Shown here piece by piece: positions 1-5,911 of a DNA stretch of 5,911 bases. The DNA comes from an uncultured Clostridia bacterium. Lineage in GTDB: Bacteria > Bacillota > Clostridia > Christensenellales > Borkfalkiaceae. How positions within the stretch are numbered: position 1 is the stretch's first letter; each line of letters begins with the position of its first letter. The stretch covers positions 1 to 5,911 of the forward strand of contig USSJ01000086.1 in NCBI GenBank assembly GCA_900557285.1, in the 5' to 3' direction. Both the position numbers and the translations under genes were made by a program. Under the pieces are notes generated by a model. The model saw nothing but the letters and a program-made list of their open reading frames with translations, was not told the DNA's origin and ran no database searches.

Positions 1-1179
1 CACTTTATCCGTCACCGTAAACGTGGAATCATCCTTATTCGCCGTACCCACGAACCATACGTTCTGCGGGATCACCACCGAACATCCGTCCAGCTTCACG
101 GGCAGGATACCGCCCGTCGAAACAGGCATCAGCTCGATCTTCCACTGGCTTTCATCCAGCTCGAGAACGGAAAGAAAATCCGCAAAATAATACTCGATCC
201 TCGACAGGTTCATTTCGTCCAGTACCATCAGGTTGATCTCATCCGTCTGGTAATTCGCCTGATACAGCGCGCGCAAAAACGGCGTTTCCTTGAATTTCCC
301 AACAAAATCATTGTAATAGCCGAGAATGTCGCTGCGATCTTTCCACGACGCCTGCACCGACGTAAAGCATACGTTCGTGCCCGCGTATTCCGCAAAATAT
401 TTCGGAAGAGACGTTTTACCTGTCCCCGAAAGACCTTCCAGGATCATAAAGTGCGAACAGGCAAGCCCGCTGACAAACGCGCGCAGCGTTTCCATCGTGT
501 AAAACATGCCCTTGCTTTCCAGATACATATTGAATCCGTCGCAAAGCTGCCTTAGCGTCACATTCACCGAAGCCTGCGGATGGTACGGGTATTTCAGATA
601 TTCCTTGTCCATTTCCGTCAGGTCGGGGAAAATGATGCCCGGCGCCTCTTTTTTATCCTTCTTCTCTTTCTTTTCCTCTTCCTTTTCCAGTTCTTTGCGC
701 AGTTCTTTCGAGCGGTTGCGCTGTGAAAGTTTTACTTTCGGAACGCTGTCCTTGCGCGTTGCCACCGCGTATGCATAGTTCAGCAGGTAACAAAAACCGA
801 CGCACAGTACAAAAATTGCAAGCGCAACGATGAAATTCACAAAATCCAACGCAAAAAATGCAACCCTTTGGTGCAATGCAGCATACATTACGACCGTCGC
901 AAACACCATGGCCATCGTCGGAATAAACGTAAATACCCACAGTCTTGCGTCCATGTCGTAATACTCGCCCGATTCATCCGAACGCGCGTTCAGGACAAAG
1001 ATGATCACTGCCCATTGCACGATCGCAATCGCAGCCAGAATCGCAAGCAGATACCACGATTCCGCTTTGATCGGGTACACGTCGAAAACGCTCAGCAAAA
1101 TCAGAACGAAACAGGAAACAGCAAGAAAAATCAGCAGTTTCAAACCATTTTCGCACGTCATTTTCGTAATCTTTTTCAT
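1..1179 (-). CDS. Membrane-anchored McrB-like AAA+ ATPase, partial (C-terminus beyond the left edge)
   Basis: The reading frame is open from an ATG at 1179 to the window edge, giving 393 residues without a stop. The N-terminus is basic (MKKITK) and is followed by four hydrophobic segments at about residues 13-33, 43-64, 81-101 and 109-134, which would place both ends in the cytoplasm. A Lys/Glu-rich linker covers about 143-179. The AAA+ core then shows Walker A GLSGTGKTS (249-257), Walker B NLMVLDE (316-322) running into MNLSRIEYYFADFLSVLE, and a sensor-like GTANKDDST (378-386). In E. coli McrB the equivalent motifs are DEINRANLS and MNTADRS, so I place this in the McrB/dynein-related AAA_5 group. 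The frame stops being visible soon after this last motif, so the rest of the ATPase module is unseen. An McrC-like nuclease partner is also not in view. A strong ribosome binding site supports the start. The gene follows pilB by 70 nt on the same strand. Its function is unknown: it could be a remodelling ATPase, a defence NTPase, or a factor linked to the pilus. The family call is fairly sure; the role is not. Confidence 0.85.
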   Translation of the reverse strand, partial: MKKITKMTCENGLKLLIFLAVSCFVLILLSVFDVYPIKAESWYLLAILAAIAIVQWAVIIFVLNARSDESGEYYDMDARLWVFTFIPTMAMVFATVVMYAALHQRVAFFALDFVNFIVALAIFVLCVGFCYLLNYAYAVATRKDSVPKVKLSQRNRSKELRKELEKEEEKKEKKDKKEAPGIIFPDLTEMDKEYLKYPYHPQASVNVTLRQLCDGFNMYLESKGMFYTMETLRAFVSGLACSHFMILEGLSGTGKTSLPKYFAEYAGTNVCFTSVQASWKDRSDILGYYNDFVGKFKETPFLRALYQANYQTDEINLMVLDEMNLSRIEYYFADFLSVLELDESQWKIELMPVSTGGILPVKLDGCSVVIPQNVWFVGTANKDDSTFTVTDKV

Positions 1180-1186
1180 AATCAGA

Positions 1187-1193
1187 CTCCTTC
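1187..1193 (-). promoter_or_regulatory. Ribosome binding site of the McrB-like gene
   Basis: GAAGGAG lies 7 nt before the ATG at 1179. This is a near-perfect Shine-Dalgarno match and fixes the start. Another ATG at 1195 overlaps this site, is in a different frame and soon runs into a frame without conserved features. Confidence 0.85.
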
Positions 1194-1226
1194 ATACATC
1201 TCTTTTCAATCTATCATCATACGCAC

Positions 1227-1240
1227 CCGCCTTGCGGCGG
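1227..1240 (-). other. Intergenic hairpin with GCAA (GNRA) loop between pilB and the AAA+ gene
   Basis: On the minus strand CCGCC-GCAA-GGCGG forms a 5-bp all-GC stem closed by a GNRA-type tetraloop, starting 9 nt after the pilB stop codon. It is not followed by a run of T, so it does not look like a standard intrinsic terminator. It may be a 3'-end stabiliser, an mRNA processing site or a weak attenuator between the pil genes and the AAA+ gene. The structure is seen directly; the role is inferred. Confidence 0.5.
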
Positions 1241-1249
1241 AAATGCGGT

Positions 1250-2941
1250 TTAATCATCAAACAAACTCATCAATTCCGTTATATCCGTAATCCCCTTTAA
1301 AACAAGTTTTTTGCAGCTGTCCCAAAGATTGACCATTCCGCCTTCTTCCGCCAATGAACGCAATTCTTCCAGAGGAGCTCCGCTCGTCACGGCCGCCTTG
1401 ATCTTGTCGCTCATGTACATGATCTCATGCACCGCAATGCGCCCCTTGTATCCCGTGTTGTTGCAGAACTGGCAGCCCTGCGGGCGGAAAATACTCGCAG
1501 GCTCGCTCAGGCCTAAGATCTTCATCTCCGATTCCGTCGTTCTGCCGCGCTTCTTGCAGGCGGGACACAATCTCTTGACCAGTCGCTGCGCGATCACGCC
1601 GACTACGGCGTCCGCCACGAGATAATCGGTCACTTTCATGTCCTCCAGACGGATGATCGCACCCGGCGCGTCGTTGGTGTGCAGCGTCGAAAACACCAAA
1701 TGCCCCGTGATCGCGGCGCGCACCGCGATCTCCGCCGTGTCTTCATCACGGATCTCGCCGACCATGATGATGTCCGGGTCCTGACGCAGAATACTGCGCA
1801 GCGCGCTCGCAAACGTCAGATTTGCTTTGGTATTCACCTGCACCTGGTTGATCCCGTGCATCGTGTATTCCACAGGATCTTCGACCGTGATGACGTTCAC
1901 CGTCGGACGGTTGATCTCTTTCAGGAACGAGTACAGCGTCGTCGACTTTCCGCAACCCGTAGGCCCCGTCAAAAGGACGATCCCGTAGGAATGCGCCAGT
2001 ATTTTATCGATAACGGCATTCTCTTCCGCCGTAAAGCCCAAATCGCTGCGCGTAAAATTGAATGCGCTCTTGTCCAGGACACGGATAACAAACTTTTCGC
2101 CATAAACGGTCGGCAATGTGGATACACGGAAATCGTAATCGGTATCGTTGATCGTCATGCTGATACGCCCGTCCTGCGGCAGACGCCTTTCCGCGATCGA
2201 AATTCCCGAAAGGATCTTCAACCGCGCACAGATCGCAGGATAGCTCTCGATGGGAAATTCCGCGCGGATCTGCAGATCCCCGTCGATACGGTAACGCACT
2301 TTGACCGTCTTTTCAAAAGGCTCGATGTGTATATCGCTCGCACGGAACGGCACCGCTTCCTTGATGATCGAATCCACCAACCGCACGGACGGATTGTTGA
2401 TCACGTCCTCGTCTTTGTCGATGATCCCCATCGGCAAACCTTTCGCCGAATCCACCAGTTCCTTGTCTTTCGCCCGCTGCAGATCTTCCAGCGCCGTCGC
2501 CGTCGACTGCACCGCCACGATCGAATCGATGAATATATCGATCTGTACCGCCGGCACCAGTATAAAATCCATCGGCCCCACATATACCTGGCTCAGCATC
2601 GACATCGCCGAAAAATCCAAGGGACGTGCGATCGCCACCAGCATTTTCCCGCTCTTATCTTTCATCACCGGCACAAATTTGTGCTTGCGCAGGAACGCAA
2701 AGGTCACATTCTCCAAAAGAGACCTGTCGACCTCCAGCATATCCATTTCACAATACGGGAGACAGAAAAACTCACCCAGCGCCGCCAGTGCCGTTACCTG
2801 TGTACAATAGCCTTTCGCGATCATATAGTTTTCCACAGGCATATTCAAACGCATACAATCCTGATAGATCCCCTTCATCTGTTTGCGCTTGATGATCTTT
2901 TTATAGACGTAATATTGTAAGATTTCGTAATTCAGTTCCAT
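1250..2941 (-). CDS. pilB: Type IV pilus / type II secretion assembly ATPase, PilB/GspE family
   Basis: This 563-residue protein is of normal PilB/GspE length. It should form the cytoplasmic hexamer that drives pilin or pseudopilin polymerisation by ATP hydrolysis. The N-terminal domain (about 30-145) has the layout of a T2SSE_N/MshEN domain. The N2 domain (about 185-290) includes ASDIHIEP (201-208), VRYRIDG (215-221) and ERRLPQDGRIS (251-261). The ATPase core carries Walker A GPTGCGKST (326-334), the Asp box TVEDPVEY (352-359), Walker B PDIIMVGEIRDEDTAEIA (389-406) and the His box TGHLVFSTLHTND (412-424). Two CxxC pairs (C459/C462 and C490/C493) form the zinc-binding site typical of assembly ATPases and absent from PilT, so this is an extension rather than a retraction motor. 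It starts 16 nt after pilC stops, so the two are surely cotranscribed. All catalytic motifs are intact. PilB versus GspE or a competence-type homologue cannot be settled from sequence alone. Confidence 0.95.
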   Translation of the reverse strand: MELNYEILQYYVYKKIIKRKQMKGIYQDCMRLNMPVENYMIAKGYCTQVTALAALGEFFCLPYCEMDMLEVDRSLLENVTFAFLRKHKFVPVMKDKSGKMLVAIARPLDFSAMSMLSQVYVGPMDFILVPAVQIDIFIDSIVAVQSTATALEDLQRAKDKELVDSAKGLPMGIIDKDEDVINNPSVRLVDSIIKEAVPFRASDIHIEPFEKTVKVRYRIDGDLQIRAEFPIESYPAICARLKILSGISIAERRLPQDGRISMTINDTDYDFRVSTLPTVYGEKFVIRVLDKSAFNFTRSDLGFTAEENAVIDKILAHSYGIVLLTGPTGCGKSTTLYSFLKEINRPTVNVITVEDPVEYTMHGINQVQVNTKANLTFASALRSILRQDPDIIMVGEIRDEDTAEIAVRAAITGHLVFSTLHTNDAPGAIIRLEDMKVTDYLVADAVVGVIAQRLVKRLCPACKKRGRTTESEMKILGLSEPASIFRPQGCQFCNNTGYKGRIAVHEIMYMSDKIKAAVTSGAPLEELRSLAEEGGMVNLWDSCKKLVLKGITDITELMSLFDD

Positions 2942-2945
2942 ATTT

Positions 2946-2952
2946 CTCCCCC
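2946..2952 (-). promoter_or_regulatory. Ribosome binding site of pilB
   Basis: GGGGGAG is placed 4 nt before the ATG at 2941, within the 16-nt gap after pilC. The spacing is slightly short but the match is strong. Confidence 0.75.
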
Positions 2953-2957
2953 GTCCG

Positions 2958-4163
2958 TCACAATGTATTCATCATCTGCAAGATAGGCGAATAAACCGTC
3001 ATAAACAGAACGGCCACCGACGCGCCGATCAGACACAAAACCACAGGCTGAATAATTCCCGTCAATGCAGCGATCGAACGCTCGACCTGATTTTCAAAAA
3101 ACGGCGCCGATCTTCCCAATACCGCTTCCAGTTCGCCCGTCCCTTCACCGACCGATACCATCTGCACCAACATCGTCGGAAAAAGTTTATAGGTCTGCAG
3201 CGCCATCGTCAGGGTCATGCCCTGGCGCACGTCTTCCGTCGCGCGGTGAAACTGCGTCGCTACATAGGAATTGCCTAAAACCCTGCACGTTTCGTCCATC
3301 GCGTCCACGATATCCATTCCGCTGGAAACCAGCAGCGAAAACGCGCGGCAAAACCGCGCCGATACATTGTTCCGTACAATATTCCGCACGATCGGCATAT
3401 GAAATTTGCATTTATCCCAGTAATACCTGCCTTTCGGCGTCCGCAAAAAAACGATCCACAAAATAACAATCGCAAGCAAAACCAATATGATCGTCTTCCA
3501 GTGTCCTTGAAAATAAATCCCGAAATCATTCAAAGCTACCATCAGCCCCGGCAATTCCACATCCATCTGCGCCAGCGCGTCCTTGAAAGACGGAATAATA
3601 AAAACAATGATGAGCACGATCACCGCCAACGCCATAAAGATCAGTACGCAGGGATAAGCGAGCGCCGAACGCATCTTGGCCCGCATTTTGCCTTCCGCTT
3701 CAAAGTAGTCCGCGATCGACACCAGCACCGTATCGATCGAACCGGATACTTCGCCGACCCGCACCATGCTCCGAAAAAACGGCGGAAACGCACGCTTGTG
3801 CTTTTCCATCGCTTCCGACAAGAGTTTCCCTGCCTTTACGTCCTCGTATACCATATCCAGCCCCCGCCGCAGATATGCGGTGTACGGCTGTCTGCGCAGA
3901 ACCGCCAGCGAATCCACGATGGACGTGCCCGATGTGATCATGATCGCAAACTGACGGCAAAACGTAGACAGTTCGTTGACCGAGATCTTTCCGGTCAGGC
4001 TGAAAAAAGGATTCGGGGATTTATCGGAATCCACTTTCGCCGAAACAAGATACAGATTCTGCTTCGCGAGCTGTGCCCGAAGATCCTTTTCGTTTTCCGC
4101 CAAAAATGTACCCGTAAATTTTTTCCCGTATAAATTGATCGCACTATACTTATATTTTTTCAC
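2958..4163 (-). CDS. pilC: Type IV pilus / type II secretion inner-membrane platform protein, PilC/GspF family
   Basis: I choose the GTG at 4163 as the start, giving 401 residues, the usual length for PilC/GspF. It has a GGGAGAGG site 8 nt upstream and yields the family-typical N-terminus MKKYKYSAINLYGKK. A longer reading from a TTG at 4205 would overlap the pilM stop and add 14 residues unlike the family. Two GspF domains are visible, about 65-190 and 268-392. Each carries the repeat hallmark: FCRQFAIMITSGTSIVDSL with GEVSGSID (137-144) in the first, and FCRAFSLLVSSGMDIVDAM with GEGTGELE (339-346) in the second. Membrane segments are at about 172-191, 224-241 and 370-391, the three-segment topology of the family. 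The protein is the membrane platform that the assembly ATPase acts upon. It lies between pilM (38-nt gap) and pilB (16-nt gap), consistent with one operon. Nothing is broken or missing. Confidence 0.95.
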   Translation of the reverse strand: MKKYKYSAINLYGKKFTGTFLAENEKDLRAQLAKQNLYLVSAKVDSDKSPNPFFSLTGKISVNELSTFCRQFAIMITSGTSIVDSLAVLRRQPYTAYLRRGLDMVYEDVKAGKLLSEAMEKHKRAFPPFFRSMVRVGEVSGSIDTVLVSIADYFEAEGKMRAKMRSALAYPCVLIFMALAVIVLIIVFIIPSFKDALAQMDVELPGLMVALNDFGIYFQGHWKTIILVLLAIVILWIVFLRTPKGRYYWDKCKFHMPIVRNIVRNNVSARFCRAFSLLVSSGMDIVDAMDETCRVLGNSYVATQFHRATEDVRQGMTLTMALQTYKLFPTMLVQMVSVGEGTGELEAVLGRSAPFFENQVERSIAALTGIIQPVVLCLIGASVAVLFMTVYSPILQMMNTL

Positions 4164-4171
4164 AAATGTTA

Positions 4172-4179
4172 CCTCTCCC
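4172..4179 (-). promoter_or_regulatory. Ribosome binding site that sets the pilC GTG start
   Basis: GGGAGAGG lies 8 nt before the GTG at 4163. No comparable site precedes the in-frame TTG at 4205, so this site decides the start in favour of GTG. Confidence 0.8.
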
Positions 4180-4201
4180 GACAGGCTCTCACTTCCGAGA
4201 A

Positions 4202-5638
4202 TCAAAAGTTATGGTTCTTGTTGTAATGCCCCGCAAACAGGCATCCGTACAGATCCAGATTCTCTTTGATCTCCGGAACAAACTTTTCCGACGCCGAAAA
4301 AGGTCTGAATTCGATCCCTTCGCTCTCTTTTTGCTCCGCGTTTGCCAGTTCCAGCAGCGGATACAGCTCCGCCGGCATATTCACTACCACAAAATCCGGC
4401 TTGATCATATATTCCGTCAGCTCCGCCTGGCGCGCGTACAGCAAAATCCATTTCATGATGATACGGAAATTTTCGTAACGGATCCCCTGTTCCGTTTCCG
4501 GTATCTCGCGCATCATGAATTTCGGATAGCGTTTGGGCATTTTGCGGTAAACTTTGATCTTTTTCGGCTTGAAAATATTTTCTTCGCCGCTTTCTTCCGC
4601 ATTTTCCTGCGCACCCGAAACGCCGTCCGTTTCCTGCGCGGCCGCTTCCGCCGCGCCGTCCGCCAAACGCCCTTCGTCGACTTCCTCCACCGAAAGTCCG
4701 CCTTCTTCGGGGATCTCGTCGTCCTGCTCGTCCCTGTCTTCTTCGTTCAGACTGTCCGCGGAAACCGCCAGACTGTCTTTTGCGTCCGCCGACGCCGCCG
4801 CCGTTTCCGCCTGCACTGTCCCCGAATATTCTCCCGCCTGCGATTCGTTATCCACCGCATAATCCGCGATCGTGGCGCCTTCGGGTATCACGGAAGGATC
4901 GGCGTCTACCGACTGCGTCAGCGCCTTTGCCCGCGCGATCTCCCGCGCGTTGATGACTGCGATCTCACCCATCTGGTGATCCGTCTGCATATATTCCGAT
5001 TCCACTTTGTCGCTGCGCAGCAGTGCCGATCCGTGCGGGATCGTCGCAACGCCCTGCGTTTTTCCCTTGCCCGCCACGACGATCTCCGTGTAATCCGCGT
5101 GCATATCCGCAAAGACAAAACTCTTTCCGCGAAGCCGCGGCGCAAAATTCAGCGCACAATCCAGCAACGCATTGCCGCTGTACGTCGTCATCTTCGGGAA
5201 TACTTTCACTTCCGTAAGAAGTTTGTAGATCTTGTTGATCAGTTTTTTATCAAAATAGATCGCCCCGTAGATCGTGTACTGCTTATTCTGCAAAAGCACA
5301 TACTGGTTGATCTTCTTTCCGCGCTGTCTGCCTTCGTAAAGATTGTTCATCTCCGTTTCCAGCGCCTGCTGCGATTTCGCCTTTGCCATGTTCGGAAGAT
5401 TGAACGTTTCAAACCCGACCGCCCTGTCCGGCAAAATCACAAACGCCGATAAATTCCGCAGCGACGGCTTGCGCTGAAAATATTCTTCCAGCAATTTCTG
5501 AGCTTCCTCGAAAAATTCATCCGAAAATATGCAGGTGCTGAAATGCAGATATTCCACTTCCGCCTTGTCCGTCGCCTTTTCCGCATTCATGATCCGGATG
5601 TTGCTGTTTTGCATATCAAAGCCGACAAATAATTTCAT
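4202..5638 (-). CDS. pilM: PilM-like type IV pilus assembly protein with a long acidic insertion
   Basis: This 478-residue protein is well over the roughly 350 residues usual for PilM. The N-terminus KLFVGFDMQNSNIRI (3-17) resembles the first phosphate-binding strand pair of the FtsA/actin-like fold. SFVFADMHADYTEIVVAG (173-190) resembles the second phosphate motif, and GVATIPHGSALL (196-207) follows as in PilM. The C-terminal part (about 356-478) has PDFVVVNMPAELYPLL (415-430) and ends LYGCLFAG (463-470), which I align loosely with the closing A-GLAL element of PilM. Between these lies an acidic, low-complexity stretch (about 245-355) that explains the extra length. No membrane segment is seen, so the protein should be cytoplasmic. 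In known pili PilM binds the PilN tail and couples PilB/PilC to the envelope complex. The gene sits between a prepilin peptidase and pilC, which supports the call despite weak motifs. No pilN or pilO follows. A GspL-like cytoplasmic domain is the main alternative. Confidence 0.75.
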   Translation of the reverse strand: MKLFVGFDMQNSNIRIMNAEKATDKAEVEYLHFSTCIFSDEFFEEAQKLLEEYFQRKPSLRNLSAFVILPDRAVGFETFNLPNMAKAKSQQALETEMNNLYEGRQRGKKINQYVLLQNKQYTIYGAIYFDKKLINKIYKLLTEVKVFPKMTTYSGNALLDCALNFAPRLRGKSFVFADMHADYTEIVVAGKGKTQGVATIPHGSALLRSDKVESEYMQTDHQMGEIAVINAREIARAKALTQSVDADPSVIPEGATIADYAVDNESQAGEYSGTVQAETAAASADAKDSLAVSADSLNEEDRDEQDDEIPEEGGLSVEEVDEGRLADGAAEAAAQETDGVSGAQENAEESGEENIFKPKKIKVYRKMPKRYPKFMMREIPETEQGIRYENFRIIMKWILLYARQAELTEYMIKPDFVVVNMPAELYPLLELANAEQKESEGIEFRPFSASEKFVPEIKENLDLYGCLFAGHYNKNHNF

Positions 5639-5647
5639 AATCCTTTT

Positions 5648-5653
5648 CCCTCT
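5648..5653 (-). promoter_or_regulatory. Probable ribosome binding site of pilM
   Basis: AGAGGG lies 9 nt before the ATG at 5638. A second candidate, AAGGA at 5641-5645, is only 2 nt from the ATG and is probably too close to act. Confidence 0.55.
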
Positions 5654-5695
5654 GTCTTCTCACGATCGAAGCGCTACCCGATCCCTTTTATTTTC

Positions 5696-5911
5696 TCACA
5701 TAAACAGCGCCAGATATCCGTCGACAAGCGCATTTCCGAACAGCATCGCCGCAAATACGCCCAGCGCCAGGTACGGGGCAAACGCAAATTCTTCCGAGCC
5801 GTTGCCAAGTCCCTCCCGCCCTGAACGGATAAAAATTTTGCGCAGAACAATGTCCGCCAACGCCACAACAATCGCAAATACAATGGACGCGATCGTCGCT
5901 TTCCCCCCAAG
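5696..5911 (-). CDS. pilD: Type IV prepilin peptidase (PilD/GspO family), C-terminal fragment cut by the window edge
   Basis: The frame enters at the right edge and ends with TGA at 5696-5698, showing the last 71 residues. It begins LGGK, which fits the segment just after the second catalytic aspartate (GxGDxKL...LG). A hydrophobic helix follows (ATIASIVFAIVVALADIVL), then a short polar loop, then EEFAFAPYLALGVFAAMLFG. The last element matches the conserved F-(G/A)-P-(F/Y)-LALG motif that opens the final membrane helix of A24-family peptidases. The enzyme is an integral membrane aspartic protease that removes the leader of prepilins or pseudopilins and usually methylates the new N-terminus. 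The two catalytic aspartates and any N-terminal Cys motif lie outside the window, so activity cannot be judged. It is 57 nt upstream of pilM on the same strand. The available frame with an ATG at 5910 is a shadow that lacks these features. Confidence 0.85.
   Translation of the reverse strand, partial: LGGKATIASIVFAIVVALADIVLRKIFIRSGREGLGNGSEEFAFAPYLALGVFAAMLFGNALVDGYLALFM

Noticed and set aside
653..940. Minus-strand 95-residue Cys/Arg-rich frame
   Set aside because: It is an out-of-frame reading of the fourth membrane helix and charged linker of the AAA+ gene.
1111..1143. Possible lipoprotein signal (AVSC) in the first hydrophobic segment of the AAA+ protein
   Set aside because: The -3 position is Ala rather than Leu/Val/Ile, and the hydrophobic run continues well past the Cys, as in an ordinary membrane helix.
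974..1195. Small minus-strand frame starting at an ATG at 1195
   Set aside because: It overlaps the ribosome binding site and the membrane segments of the AAA+ gene in another frame. The frame from 1179 has the better start and continues into the AAA+ domain.
1208..1220. TATGATGAT as a -10 promoter element before the AAA+ gene
   Set aside because: No -35 element lies at 16-18 nt spacing; the nearest TTGATG is about 32 nt upstream. I cannot support a promoter.
1679..2920. Long plus-strand open frame (413 codons) opposite pilB
   Set aside because: The translation is extremely rich in Arg, His and Gln with no domain logic, and it lies wholly antisense to a gene with every PilB motif intact. 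It is a by-product of codon bias.
2958..4205. Longer pilC starting at TTG 4205
   Set aside because: It overlaps the pilM stop codon, lacks a ribosome binding site and adds 14 residues foreign to the family. The GTG at 4163 has a strong site at good spacing.
4166..5452. Long plus-strand open frame (428 codons) opposite pilM
   Set aside because: It shows the same Arg/His/Phe-rich composition, no recognisable motif, and complete overlap with pilM. The similar frame at 3399-4133 opposite pilC is rejected for the same reason.

Overview
The window is a compact block of minus-strand genes. Read in the direction of transcription (right to left) it holds the end of a type IV prepilin peptidase (pilD-like), a PilM-like actin-fold protein with a long acidic insertion, a PilC/GspF-type inner-membrane platform protein, and a PilB/GspE-type assembly ATPase. 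After a 70-nt gap comes a membrane-anchored AAA+ ATPase of the McrB/dynein-related (AAA_5) group, which runs off the left edge. I see no RNA genes, mobile elements or CRISPR arrays. No stretch longer than about 75 bases lacks a gene.

The organism is probably a Gram-positive, Clostridia-like bacterium, perhaps an uncultured one. This rests on purine-rich Shine-Dalgarno sequences before every complete gene, tight gene packing, a GTG start for pilC, and the compact pil gene set. Base composition looks close to balanced. The lineage is an inference and I would not go below class level.

Layout from right to left: 5911-5696, C-terminal 71 residues of the prepilin peptidase; 5695-5639, short gap with the pilM ribosome binding site; 5638-4202, PilM-like protein; 4201-4164, gap with the pilC ribosome binding site; 4163-2958, PilC; 2957-2942, 16-nt gap; 2941-1250, PilB; 1249-1180, gap with a small GNRA-loop hairpin and a strong ribosome binding site; 1179-1, membrane AAA+ ATPase, C-terminus missing.

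The first four genes are parts of one machine. The peptidase matures prepilins, the PilB hexamer supplies ATP-driven motion, PilC is the membrane platform it acts on, and PilM is the cytoplasmic clamp coupling it to the rest of the complex. The usual partners PilN, PilO, PilT and the pilins are not in the window. The AAA+ protein is the unusual member: an McrB-type core, normally soluble, here sits behind four membrane segments and a charged linker, directly after the pilus genes and on the same strand.
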